DNA of 64,000 nucleotides from Prostheceraeus crozeri. Its lineage: Eukaryota; Platyhelminthes; Polycladida; Euryleptidae. Shown here piece by piece: positions 24,001-35,700 of this stretch (the stretch's first letter is position 1; each line of letters begins with the position of its first letter). The notes beneath the pieces are model-generated. The model saw only the letters and a list, made by a program, of their open reading frames with translations, did no database searches and had not been told where the DNA came from. The stretch spans positions 1 to 64,000 of the forward strand of contig CAJQUW010014422.1 in assembly GCA_907163375.1 (NCBI GenBank), in the 5' to 3' direction. The translations under genes and the position numbers were made by a program.

Positions 24001-24725
24001 GACCATGACTTCATATGCACCTTGTTAGTGGTCTGTAAGTGATTGGAATTGATAAAGAAGCATAAATTTTTCAGAAATTTACAAAAATTCTCGATTTTCG
24101 AAAAGTGATCAAATTCTTAAGGTTCCCAAGGTCCAAACTTGACAAAATTTGAATTCATTGTCAAAAATAGGTAGAGATCAAAAGTCACAACAACCACAGT
24201 CGTAGTAGCTGTTGTCATTTTGCTGCAATATCAGAGAATGTCTAGGGGAGCTCCAGGACCCTCCTTCGGGTAAAAAAGGGCTAAAATAGTGCTATCCTCC
24301 TATTTTTTGGTTGCAATTCTTGTCCCGCAAAGTTGACCCAAAAACAGTCAGGTCTACATGCAGCAGATTGGCCCTTAATGGAAACGAGGATAAGGATAGT
24401 ATTTCATTTCATGACTTTTTCGCGACGCCAACGCCGACTTGCTACAACACTGCATTGTCATCATGAATTTGCAAAACCATTTATCAATCCCTCACAATTT
24501 GACATGTAACTTACTTGGGAACTTCATCAGGAGGCACGTATCCCTCACGAACACGAATCGCTTTTCGCCATGTACCGTCCGGTCTTTGAGAAGCAGGAAT
24601 TACCAGGTGACCTGATGATAAAGCATGAATTATGTTCAACCATGCCTCAACTGCAGTAAAATCAAAGTGAGCATTTTCTTACCCTTTTCATCCCGCACGA
24701 CACCTTCTCTTGAACACTCTGCCAT
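21004..24725 (-). CDS. PYM1: PYM1, partner of Y14 and Mago (four coding exons)
   Basis: Cytoplasmic factor that strips exon junction complexes from translated mRNA by binding the Mago-Y14 dimer and the 40S ribosome. Coding exons on the minus strand: 24683-24725, 24515-24611, 22820-23064, 21004-21230. Every intron is GT-AG and the phases (1, 2, 1) join into 203 codons, close to the 204 residues of human PYM1. Residues 18-47 form the Mago-binding N-terminus (QRPDGTWRK at 23-31, then REGYVP at 36-41). The middle has IPGL followed by a run of lysines (KNKKKKKKK) and an acidic segment. Residues ~148-198 form the conserved charged coiled coil ([23 protein letters not shown]). The start is the first ATG, directly upstream of the Mago-binding block. 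Confidence 0.93.
21320..21500. repeat. GC-rich insert in PYM1 intron 3
   Basis: Within the intron 21231-22819 lies a GC-rich block with inverted words (AGGGAGGGGTGAG, CTCACCCCTCCCT) and CACCTGA/TCAGGTG pairs. It looks like a repeat or structured non-coding element of unknown family. Nearby, 21872-21990 holds two imperfect ~80-bp tandem units sharing TTTGTAAATATA. Confidence 0.35.
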
Positions 24726-24819
24726 TCACTGAAAAGTACGAAATATTCATCACATAACAATTAGAGCTCTTCTTCAGACATTTATGAAATTACAAAACAG
24801 AAAATTAATTGTTGTATGT

Positions 24820-24866
24820 CTTCGAGTAATAGCCGCTCTCGAAATAGCAGCGACCATTACTCGAAG
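24820..24866. repeat. Perfect 11-bp inverted repeat upstream of PYM1
   Basis: CTTCGAGTAAT at 24820-24830 is mirrored by ATTACTCGAAG at 24856-24866, with a 25-base spacer. It lies about 95 bases upstream of the PYM1 start codon, so in its likely promoter or 5' UTR. The related word TATGTCTTCAAGTAAT recurs in the inverted repeat at 25085. Confidence 0.6.
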
Positions 24867-25084
24867 CTGTAAATCTCAGTCTGGCAGCCAGAACGATGCC
24901 AAAAAAGGGACCTTCACAGAAAGATGTACACCCTATGCCTACTACACATATGCACGTCTGCCGAGCTCTAGTTAGCTCCTCTCCTTGTCAGACATGATCA
25001 AGGAAAAACACAGTTAATTCAATGGGACGGAAATTGCAGTTGTTGGTTAAATGATATTTTCTTTGTTTTATTTTATTAAGTGAA

Positions 25085-25341
25085 AATTACTGAGTCTGGA
25101 GCTATAATTTTCGGCGTGATATGTCTTCAAGTAATTTCCTATCATGTGCACTGTGCATGTGATATTATCATACCTTAAATAGGCAATGCATGCGAGAATG
25201 TGGCTCAATGTGGATAAAGTGGGCCAATATGTTGGCTTTCCAAATCATGTGTTTAGCGTCATAGATGAATATTCATGAACATGATAACAAATGACTTGAA
25301 GACATATCATGCCGAAAATTATGACTCTAGTCTCAGTACTT
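25085..25341. repeat. Inverted repeat, ~62-bp arms
   Basis: Arms 25085-25147 and 25279-25341 are about 87% identical as reverse complements (shared words ATAATTTTCGGC, TGATATGTCTTCAAGT). The spacer is ~130 bases. It may be a small foldback element or MITE. It is intergenic, upstream of PYM1. Confidence 0.6.
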
Positions 25342-25678
25342 TTCCAGTAAAAAGAGAAATCATGGAAAATTTCATTTTTGACAAAAAATGCAATCTGCTT
25401 CCCATTGGATTAACATGTGCTTTCTTCGATCACATTTGTACTCAACCTAGCAGGAATATACTGAGCGGCATTTCTTGACTGCTGTTTGCGTACCCCTAAC
25501 TGAAAAGCATGCACTTTCTCTCATCCACAACAGTCATAGCTAATCATTTATGCGGAATATTACTTGAATAGGATGGCCGCGAACAGAAGACTACGTTTCA
25601 TATCGGAGTAGGTAAAAACCAGTTCTGTCTTCTTCTAAAATTTTATGGCTAAGAGATGACGTTAAAAGCTATTTACAG

Positions 25679-25714
25679 GCCCGACGTTTCACGCCTTCGC
25701 GCTTCCTCAGGGGC
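25679..25714 (-). ncRNA. Candidate minimal type I hammerhead ribozyme
   Basis: On the minus strand: GCCC, then CUGAGGA (fits CUGANGA exactly), a stem II of GCGC/GCGU with a GAAG loop, then GAAAC, a very short stem III, GUC, and GGGC pairing with the opening GCCC. All invariant core positions are present. The one-pair stem III matches the minimal motifs reported for Penelope-like retroelements, which may need to act as dimers. Around it I recognise no reverse transcriptase, so it is probably a leftover terminal fragment. Activity is inferred only. Confidence 0.5.
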
Positions 25715-26194
25715 AACACTATTACAATATTACTTGACTTTCTCGATGTACTGATCGTAATAAATATACTACAAATTTTCACAGACCGGCTTTTCAAAAG
25801 TGCAGAATTTTTCATTGCACTATGAACCTGGGACTTTAACTTGATGTTGCCAACTTTACAGACACTTTCGATGGAAATCTGGGACTAATAGAGCAATCAT
25901 TATAAACTTCAACAAAAAGAGTTTTCTGGCTTTCATGGTGTTACTCCACTTGATCAACTGACCACTTAGGAGAATCACGAAATAAATTGAATTAACATCT
26001 CAACCATGTCAACAAATAGATTTTGAAGCAATGCACCAATGGTCCATGCATTGCAGGCGACAGTTGTTATGAAGTATAGCAGTAGTTCCTAAATTTAGAA
26101 TTACTCGATTGATGAATCAGATTATCAGTATTTCTATTCGGAGCATCACCAATGAGTAAGATCGAGTTCGTTTTCGTACTCACTCCCTCCTGTT
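25715..26194. other. Non-coding intergenic, no feature recognised
   Basis: AT-rich sequence between the hammerhead-like fragment and the LINE. Nothing recognised. Confidence 0.4.
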
Positions 26195-27037
26195 TCACAA
26201 TCGTTGAGCCCGTCCGACGGGGTTAGACGATTGTTTCCAAATTACGTGTCTCCATTTAATCCGATCATTGGCGAGCGAAGGGCTGAGGTTCATGATCTTC
26301 ATGTCCTCCGACACTGTTTGCAGCCACGTTTTACGGGGTCTGTCGATCGATCTCTGCCCACCTACTTCCATTCTGAACGCCCGCTAGAGTCACTTCGTCT
26401 TTCGACTTGACCGAGCAAGCGCAGCCGAGAACGACGCAAAGTACAGCTAATGTCCTCTAGGCCAAATTTCCCTCGAAGTTCTTCACCCCTCCTTCGTTCA
26501 CAAAGCCTGACTCCGCGCATTCTTCTTGACATGGCATTGTCGGTTCTCTCAAGCTCTTCCTTGCCTTGTGGCTGGTCTTCACCGCCCATGATTCACTTCC
26601 GAGGGTCATCGCACTTCTTACACAAGTTGAGTAAACCTCGACTATCAACTTCAAGGGTTAGCACGTGAGGTTGAAAAGGATGAAAGCTCGTAGAATTTCT
26701 TCCACGCACAACGTACCCTTGATGCCACCGCCAAGTCGTTACTTCCTGCAGCACTCAAAGTGTCGCCGCGGTAGCAGAATGACTCAACCTTCTTAAACTC
26801 ATGATCGTGCAGGAATCGATCAGAATCGATCATGTCAGAAAGATGAACAGTCCTCTGATTTGAACAGACTCTGCACACAAATTCCTGGTTCACGGGAGGA
26901 AGACTACCGGACATGCCACTTCTTCTTAAGTGGATCCACTTGCTGTACCGATTGCAAAGGATGAAGTTGACACCAACACCACAAATTCCACATGGCCATT
27001 TGTCGCGAGCAGGAAACAGCTTTGTCGTGACTGTCAA
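26195..27037 (-). pseudogene. LINE C-terminal fragment, frameshifted
   Basis: The minus strand encodes, from 27037 down, WPCGICGVGV and NQEFVCRVCSN (a zinc-finger-like C..C...C..C insert), VESFCYRGDTLS, ASRVRCAWKKF, YSTCVRSAMTLGSESWAV, RRMRGVRL, RSRLRLLGQVERR, and in shifted frames RPRKTWLQTVSEDMK and WRHVIWKQ, ending at a stop at 26195. This is the common thumb/C-terminal part of a non-LTR reverse transcriptase (pattern 'YLGD..S..G......R...W.KFR.L' and 'GSETW'). At least two frameshifts are present. Confidence 0.85.
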
Positions 27038-29738
27038 TTTTTCATCTATCGCGCACTATACCCATTCAAAATAAATTGTTGGAAGCATTTTTATTTATCA
27101 CTCTTCTATTCTTGAATATATAACATCTCAATTTCACGGATCTCAGGGCAATGTAAAACACCCCTTCACAAAAATTTTCCAGAACGAAATAGTTGTGAAC
27201 AAATGAAGATTGTTACAATCTGGAAAAAAAATGCTTCGCATTGATGAGATTATTCGAAGACAGAACTTTCGCATGCAATTGATATGATTATTAAAGAACG
27301 AAAAATAAGCGTCTAACTATGAAGTAAAAATGTTTATCAGATTTATCTAAATCGCGCATTTCACGTATGCAGAACGCAAAAATGTAGCCTGACTTATTTT
27401 AGGAAGAGAGAGTGTTGGTCAAGGCATTGCAAGCTTCAGTATTAATTTTAAAGTACATGCAGCTACTCAATTTAGAATTCCACTAATGAATCAGTTAGAT
27501 CAAGGTTGCTATAGCGCTTGCGTTGAGTCACCCCAAGACAAGCGCATTCGGTTTTGCTTGGCTTTACACCCAAACAAGAATTTCGATGGCCCAAGCCTAA
27601 CCACATGCAAAATTCTACCACCATAGAATTGAATCATAGGTCCCCAGAGGGCTTGGGATCCACAAGCAAGCCTAGCATGATTCCAGCTGCCATAGGCCCC
27701 ATGCCATTATTATAGGCCGATACCACACATAAATTCTACTATATAAGCCCACGCCTTAACCTGGCTTTATAGTGCCTCCATACATCATTATTCGCTAGAC
27801 GTCAAACAGGTCAGCAGCATCCCTTTAGTGTAGTCGATCGATAGACAACAATAGTAGACCATGAGACATAGATGTTGCTTGTGGAACAATGGATCATGAG
27901 CTTGATCATCAGCCAGAGAGCTATTATTCCCTCTTTTCTAAGAATCTGTGACTAACTGGCTCTTCTTGAGAGAATCGCAGCCCACAGCTGAGCGCTGTGA
28001 CTGCGTGACAGCAGCAGCACAGTAGTAGGTTAGATACTCAATGGAAAATGTGAAGTAGTGTCGAAAAAATACCACGAGACCGAGAAGGAAAATATGAGAC
28101 TTACACAGACTTACAGCAGAAGTTTTGCTTCGTCTTTCAGGGTTTGGGAATGGGTTTGACACACAAGCCTTGTGTCCAAAAGCCAAGCAGCAACCTTGGT
28201 TAGATGCCTATATAGCAGTGAATCAAGTGTACATCTTCATGGACTAAACACTGGGAAAAAAAGCTTTGGTTCTGCTCATTCCCGATCTACTGACGATTAA
28301 GTTGATCTACGCGGCAAATATCTATTCCACTCCAGGAAATACAACACTGATGGTTAAGCAGAATTTTTACAGCTAAAACATTACGCCATCATGGAAGGAA
28401 GCGATATCTTAGGGATGCATTGGTCAACTTTGCTATTGGCATCATGTACTTCTCATGTAGAAATTCCCACTTTTGTTTGACATAAATTTTACGCTGCTAG
28501 CTACGGAGGATAATTAGTGCCAAGTATCATAAGTCTCAAAATCATGTCGGATGAATCTGGTGGTAATAAAGTTATTTCAGTATCTTCAAATTTAGTTCAA
28601 CATTATAGGTCATCCTATCAATCAACACAAAACATTTTCGTGTGTCAAATATTAGGCTGCCACGTAATGATGGACAAATGCATGAAATGTCAAGCACGGA
28701 TGGATTATCATAAGTTACAGGCAAGTCGAATCCTCTGAATATTAATTATTTTACAGGTTTACAACCGCGTACCGGACGAATGAATAATGATTCAGAGATT
28801 AAATCCTGTCCCTTGAATTGCCTGAACTGATCTAACGACACTAACTTCTGATGACTTTTAGGCAAAATGACTATTGTATGTCTCTAATGACTAATGTATT
28901 CGAATTTAACGAAAGCCGACACACGCCTATATTCAGGCAACGCAGTTGCAATTTCATGAGTACTGCCTATTTGTCGTATGAAACAGCTAAATTTATGATT
29001 GAATGAGCTTTACACGTATTTTCTGAGCGACTGATTTCAACACTTTCCTATAGATGTCTTCAGGTAATTAGTTTATGAAAATATAGAATAATATTTAATA
29101 TTTACATCAAGATATAAGAGATACAAACTTTCTGACACAAAAAATAAATTAGGACAGAAACTAGCTGGAATTCCTATTACCTAGTTTTTCTATCACAAAT
29201 TTTGTGAATTTTAAATCTTATTCTATATTTTCATGAATTCATTACCTGAGGACGGCCAAAGATAGCAGTTGAAATTAGTACTTGCAGTTCAGAAAATTAA
29301 GATCACTCTATCATCTGAATTTGGCTCTTTCCAAAGACAAAAAAACCCATAGCCAATGAATCTTTCATAAATAACTCAAGAGTATTGCTATTCATGACTG
29401 CTGATAGGCTTATGTTTACTTTAAATCAAAGTACAATTATTTAATTGAAACGAAGGTGTAGTAGACAAAAACAGTAGACACATGAAAATTGACATTTTTC
29501 CATAAAGATGGCAAAAAAATATGCAAATCGCGATTAACAAAATGTAAAATAAAAAGTTTGATTCCATTACCGATAACCCATTATTAATTGATTGTTCCAC
29601 AATTAAAACGAGCAATTATTGAAAGGAGATGAATACATATAGAAATCCCAAGATATTCAAGGCTTCCTACTCCAACATACGAGCTGCCCTGCGATGTACA
29701 TGCATCAAATGAAAGCACATTGTTACAAAATCAGAATC
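27038..29738. other. Intergenic, no gene recognised
   Basis: AT-rich spacer between the LINE fragment and the 3' end of the neugrin-like gene. Nothing supported beyond short shadow frames. Confidence 0.4.
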
Positions 29739-29744
29739 TTTATT
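29739..29744 (-). promoter_or_regulatory. Polyadenylation signal overlapping a stop codon
   Basis: The minus strand reads CAGTGAATAAAG: the final A of the TGA stop of the neugrin-like gene is the first A of AATAAA. If used, the 3' UTR would be only ~15-30 bases. Confidence 0.5.
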
Positions 29745-32700
29745 CACTGTCTCCGCGATCTTCTGAAGCTGTACTTAAAAATCCGAGCATTGTCTAATCC
29801 TGACCTCTCAGGCAACGCTAATGGAGGCCTGCCATCTCGAGGTTTGCCCCCTCGAGTTTTAGCTACCGCAAATACATCGTCTTTTTCATCTACCTCAAAC
29901 TGTTCAAATATCCGACTGACATCGTCTATCTTTTGCGACTGGCCACCACTAGCCTCCTCCTTTCTTAACGCCGAGCTCTCCGCATCTCTGAGAGCTAAAG
30001 AGGAGGCAGCGTACATGTTGAAAGCACTTGACACTTCACTATGATTCACCAACTTGACTTCCTCCTTTTGGCTTGCTGTCGGAAGAACTCCGGAATCGGT
30101 ATAACTCCTGAGGACACTCTTTGGATTGAAATCGCTATCTAGGCGAGTAAGGAGCTGCTTCTGCTGTCTTTTACAGCGGGCGATGAATCTAACCACACGT
30201 TGGTCTGGTTCCTCCGGTCTAGCCATGTTCATATAGAGAGCTTCAAACGGTCCAACCATCTGCTTCTTTTGAATTTTCTGCTCTTGCAATTCCTCCACGA
30301 ATTGTCGCTCTGACAGCGGCAGTTCTGCGTTCCCACCTGCGTGAATGAGTAGATGCCATTTCGATGTGTTGATTAACCATTGAAATCCTGTAAAGAGCAA
30401 AAAAAATGAGACTGTTAAGGACTGCTGTAAAGATGTAAGAATAAGTGAGGAAAAGTGTAGATTATCTGAAGATAACTTCAGCAATGCTACCTAATTATCG
30501 ACCTCACTGTTTACAGTTAAGTACAACACAACACAACTTGCAGTCAAAGTAAAGTACAACACAACATCTCAGACAAAACCATAGTTGCATTTTCAACGGA
30601 TGAAAGAGAAACTTCGTGCATTGACATCTCTCACCAGGTTGGTAGAGATGTCATAGTGAGAGCGGAGCTACCTCCCAAAGCACATATACTCGAATTCTTG
30701 ACCTTCTGCACATGCACGTGCGTATCGAATCGCGCCCATTTACCAGCTGAGAAGGGCTATGTGCCCAGACAGCTTCACTGCTAACCATGTTTGATGTATC
30801 TCTTGCATACGACTGTACGAGTATATCGGCACAAAAAATGCCGATGGTACTACCCAAAGTTTCTAAGTCATCAAACTCTTTCTGGGATTACAAAATGCCA
30901 TCATTTCATGGGAACAAATTCTCAATTTTAATTTAAGCTGGCAACTTCTAAATCCCGTTTTAACGCACTCAACGCACAAGACTCGCAAGAAATTCTTGAT
31001 AGATATTTCATGTAAGAAAAAAATATAGATTAAAATTCACCATTTCCATCGGTACACTAAAATATGTAGATAACATGAATTCTCAGCAAGAAAATGTATT
31101 AGTACATGCGTCACATTCATTCATAGAGCTATCATGGAAGTTATTAATTGATGGAACGATCTGACAAAATTTATCACTTTATCATAAAATGAATACCTAC
31201 CGCCTGCATACTACTTGATTGCAATTTTTTAGTAAGATACACAGAAAACATGCGTCCGAATATCGAAGCAGAAGGAAACACGTGATTCAGCTACATTCAG
31301 TCTAGGGTCGATTATCTTTCCTACATGGACATGATTAATTGATAAAATACCGATTTTCAGTGAGCTCAATTTCCAAACTGCAGTAAAATTGCTCTGAATA
31401 ACAGGAAAATGTATCATCTGATTTGAATTGAATCTAATTAAGAAATGGATTAATTAAATTTGACTACTTCTGAGATGATCGACAGCTGGCTTGTCGACGA
31501 CACTGCTAAACCCTCGAAAACAAGTAAGCTACAAAGGTGAAGCTAAAAAGGGCTAAAATAATCAGGAAGAACTCCAATGAAGAATACAAATTTGTACCAC
31601 GAACTTGCGGAGCTTTCAGTGAAGTAATCAAGTTCATTGAAAGAGGAAACATCTATTGAGGACTGTTCCTGTGTGTCGCCAACCTAGGGAAATCTCTGTG
31701 CTTCTCTGTATGACTACAAGGAATGGTAATGTGATAACCGGGTGTCTACAAAGCTCTTTTGAAAAATTTCGAGGTTTTCCCTGTCAGTCTAGGTTCAGTT
31801 TATAACCTTTTTTGCTGACATTTCGCAAAACCTATGGTTTTAAAGTATCTAGAATGTTCTTTTGAACGACATGCTCCCCACAAAGAAGCAATCAGTGAGT
31901 AACTTCCATAAACTAATGTATTTGAATAAAACTCAGGCGATGCAAAAAAATGTTTTTCAACAAAACTTTTGACAAAATCTTCAACGAAGTGCATTTCCTG
32001 TATACGTCCAGTTTCCCAGTTTTTCCCGGTAAGTAGACACCCTGGATAAGAAGTCGCATAGTTATCCCTTTCTGTACTTCCGATGAATGAATGAGGACGT
32101 GTAACAGTCATTGATTCATCCCCTAAAGCATGTCAAAGAGCAATTACCGAGAGGGAGAGCTGTCATAATCAACATCCATCAGTGGAACAGTCCGAATCTA
32201 CAAAAAAATCCGATTCACAAAGCAGGGAATTAAAGAAAACGATTGACTTCAATCAATCGCTCAACCTTGTTTTCAAAAATGAATTGGAGATCACAAATAT
32301 ACAGTATAGGGATGGAAAAAGATTTTTACATGAAAAACAAGAGAAAAAACAGAGAGCGCTCTTTTTTGCGCTTTTTTCGAGTTTTTCCTCATAGAATCTT
32401 TTTTCAACTTTCTCACAAAATTTTTATTGGTATAATTGCTAACGCTACGAATAACAATTGGTAATATCTCAGCAAGTACAGGACATCGCAATACCCGAAA
32501 TATACTCAGAAAGAAACTTTCTTGTAAATTATATTCGAAATGGAAAAACTCATTCAAAAAACTTGCCCTTTTTCTTCAATTCATATATTTTGAAACTCAT
32601 CAACAAAGATAGCGCAAGTGTGTAGATGATGACTATTAGCTAATACATGGACCTATGCTAGTATGCGCGGGACACGGGTAGTCAAGGTGAATTGTACGTA

Positions 32701-35700
32701 ACTAGCTATATAATTACATTGTCTAATTTATATTCCCTTTATATTGTCCTCTCAGTGTCAGCAAAAAGTGGCAGCTTAAGTTCAACAAGGCGCAGCTTGA
32801 GCCAGGGGTGTGGAAGCGGAGCGGATGCCCGACAATCACTTCCGCCTCCGAAAGTATCATGACTGACGCGATTCGCGTGTCAGGGCGAGGCGAGGCACTT
32901 CTGACTTTTGACCTTAAGTCTCGATATAAGTCTAAATTAAAATAAATTCAAGTTCACTTAAGTCACAGCTCTCTGGAAAACACGATATGCTCATTGCATT
33001 TCCTCTTTGGACTGCCATACTAAGTCGTTGGCGGAGAAATGAAGTATCTCGCAGCTCGCCAGCAGCGTCCTTTATCCTCTGTCCGACGGTTCTCATAAAT
33101 AGCTGGGCAACAAAACCCCAAGCACCGAGGGTCTCTGCGGCGATAGGACAAAAGGTGTATGAATGTTGTAGATCCCGTACTTCAGACGCTTCTTCTCCTC
33201 AGCTCTGGACGCAAATTTTCCTGATCCTTGACTTGAAACTTGAAGGTTGCTGGTAGCCAGGGTGTCGACGCAAGTGAAGTCCCACACAAGGTGCTTGCCT
33301 TTCTTCCAAGGTCCCAAGGTTGCTCCATCAGGTCTTTTGCCATCGGTTCGAGATAGGCCTGGCGGCTCAAGGATAGAGGGTGAGCCTGCCGAGACCAGCG
33401 CTCTTCGTAACAAGTCATTTGCCTCTGCATGACGCGCGGAGCGACCTCGGTTGAAGCGACAGCTTAGTCAATGGGTCCTTGAACTGTCGACCTGGGAACC
33501 ACATTTGCAAGTATATGGGAGGCAAATGTCAGCAATATATACGTCAGAAATGATATGAGTTAAGCAATAGTTGTCATATTTAGTGTTTACCCTATTACAC
33601 CTAATTACAAATTGACACCTGTATTACTAAGTGCAATCACTTCTAATTTTCTCATTATGATGACAGGAATGTGTATTATCTCAGAATACTGGCATTTGAA
33701 ATCAGAAAACCTCAGTATCATCTTATCAATGACAACTTTACACAATGCAGATTGGTGTGTCTTGAGGCAATTTCATTGGATGATATTCTTAAATGTGAGT
33801 TCGTTTTCTAAGAATTTTCAACAGTTCCCGAACATTGAAAGACAAGGCTTGCAGTAATCAATAGATTTCTAGATTTCATTGTAACATTCTCAGACACTCT
33901 TTCAGTCGTTTAATATTTTTTACTACACACGTGTTGGGAAAATATGACGTTTTTATTTCACAATTTCCTAAAGGTCAAAATTTTCAGTAAATTTGAAAAA
34001 TATTTGACTTTTTGGCAGTCAAAAAATCGCATACAAGTCAGCTGGTGTTTACGACAGAAAGTTCGTGGAGACTGAAATGTCAACGTCAGAACCTATAAGT
34101 CGTAAAAAAGTGGAAAATGAGGAAGAAGGGGCTCGAAATAAAGAGGTGTGTAGCCCATGTCCGGTATCTAATAATTGGAAACGGAAGCGGGCGGAAGCGG
34201 AAACGAATAAAATTCAATCGCTTACGCAGCCCTGGCTTGAGCTGACGATTTTACCGATACTCAATAGGATAATAAACTGATGAGATCAATGCATTTCTCT
34301 TTATCACCAGTCACAAAACTGCTGCAGTCTGGTGACGCGCGAAGCATGATTATTGAAAGTGTGCCTCGGTTTTCATTTTTTGTCCATTCCTTTCTGACTC
34401 ATCATGGAACGAAGTGTCAGAAATCACGTTGCACGGGTAAACGCAGCCTACAGCGCAATTTTCACACAAAAATTTGCAGAACGTTTGGAAATTTTTATAA
34501 GAGAAACTGAAAACTTGAAATGGAGGCAGATTAGTGGAGTCGTCTTCGCTAGCAATTGTTTTTCAGTTACCTATTGATACAGTAGATGTCATGAAACTAC
34601 TCGTCAAGTGTGCAAATCGAAGTGTCGAAGACTGCTACTTATTTGCAGCACTGATTTTATAAAGGTGTTGGGAATACATTCTAAGTTTATAAAATATGCT
34701 TCCTGATTGAATGTCTCTCTTTCAGAATGAAAAAATAACATGGCCATTCTTCGTTTTTTCAACTAGCCTACATTTTTGCTTTTTCGAACCCTTCAAACAC
34801 ATTGTATGCAAAATCAGCAAGACTCTTCAATATCACAACTTTGTCATTCTGTTCTAAAGTGTGAAAGCATAACTACAGAGTTTTGATGTGGAAATCATTT
34901 TAAGTCTGCGAATCGCTACCGATGATGTCATGGAAATTTAGTTTATTGTATGTCATTCGCTGTCGGCATCCACTTGCTAATTTCCACGAGAACAAACGTG
35001 CCGATCACCGATCATGTAACAGCAGTAGTACTTCATTTACTTCAAATTTTCTATAACAGCAACGACAAAACAGACTATGATCTCTGAATGTGTTGAGGTG
35101 TCCCTTATGTCAGGATGCGTAGAAATCAAGCTGAGACAGTACATAGCATTGGTTTCAATCGGCAACCTTTCGGTGTGATCTAGTCTATACGTGTGAGGTC
35201 ATTCGAGAGCGTCTGTCAAGGTCGACCCAACAACTAAAAGTGTGATCGTCAAATCATTCAGATTTGAAAAAAAAAAGAAATAAAAAAAAGAGCATCATTG
35301 GTTTCTATCGGTAACCTTTCGGTCTAATCTAGCGTAGCTTGGTCTCCGTGGAACAGTGGTTAAGTACTTGGCCTAGCGATCTTTTGGTCCGGAGGTCGAG
35401 CCCCGAAGGTGTCATTGGAAGTCGGCAGGAAGGGCATCCGGACTAAAAGTACTACAACGCTCCATAAGTCTGACTATGTCGGCACCGTCCAAGCCCCAAG
35501 TATGGGGAGTAGTGACGCAAAAAGCTAGCCTAGGCGTAGGGTGCTACATAACATACCCCCTGTGTTTACCCACCACTAAAACCCAACCAGACGATCAGGT
35601 CCCAGCATCTCTAACCACGTACTACACGGTGGCATACAAGAAATTTGGCAACATTTTCGTCTATGCTCGACCCCCCCCCCTGGTGCCTGGTTTACGCTGA

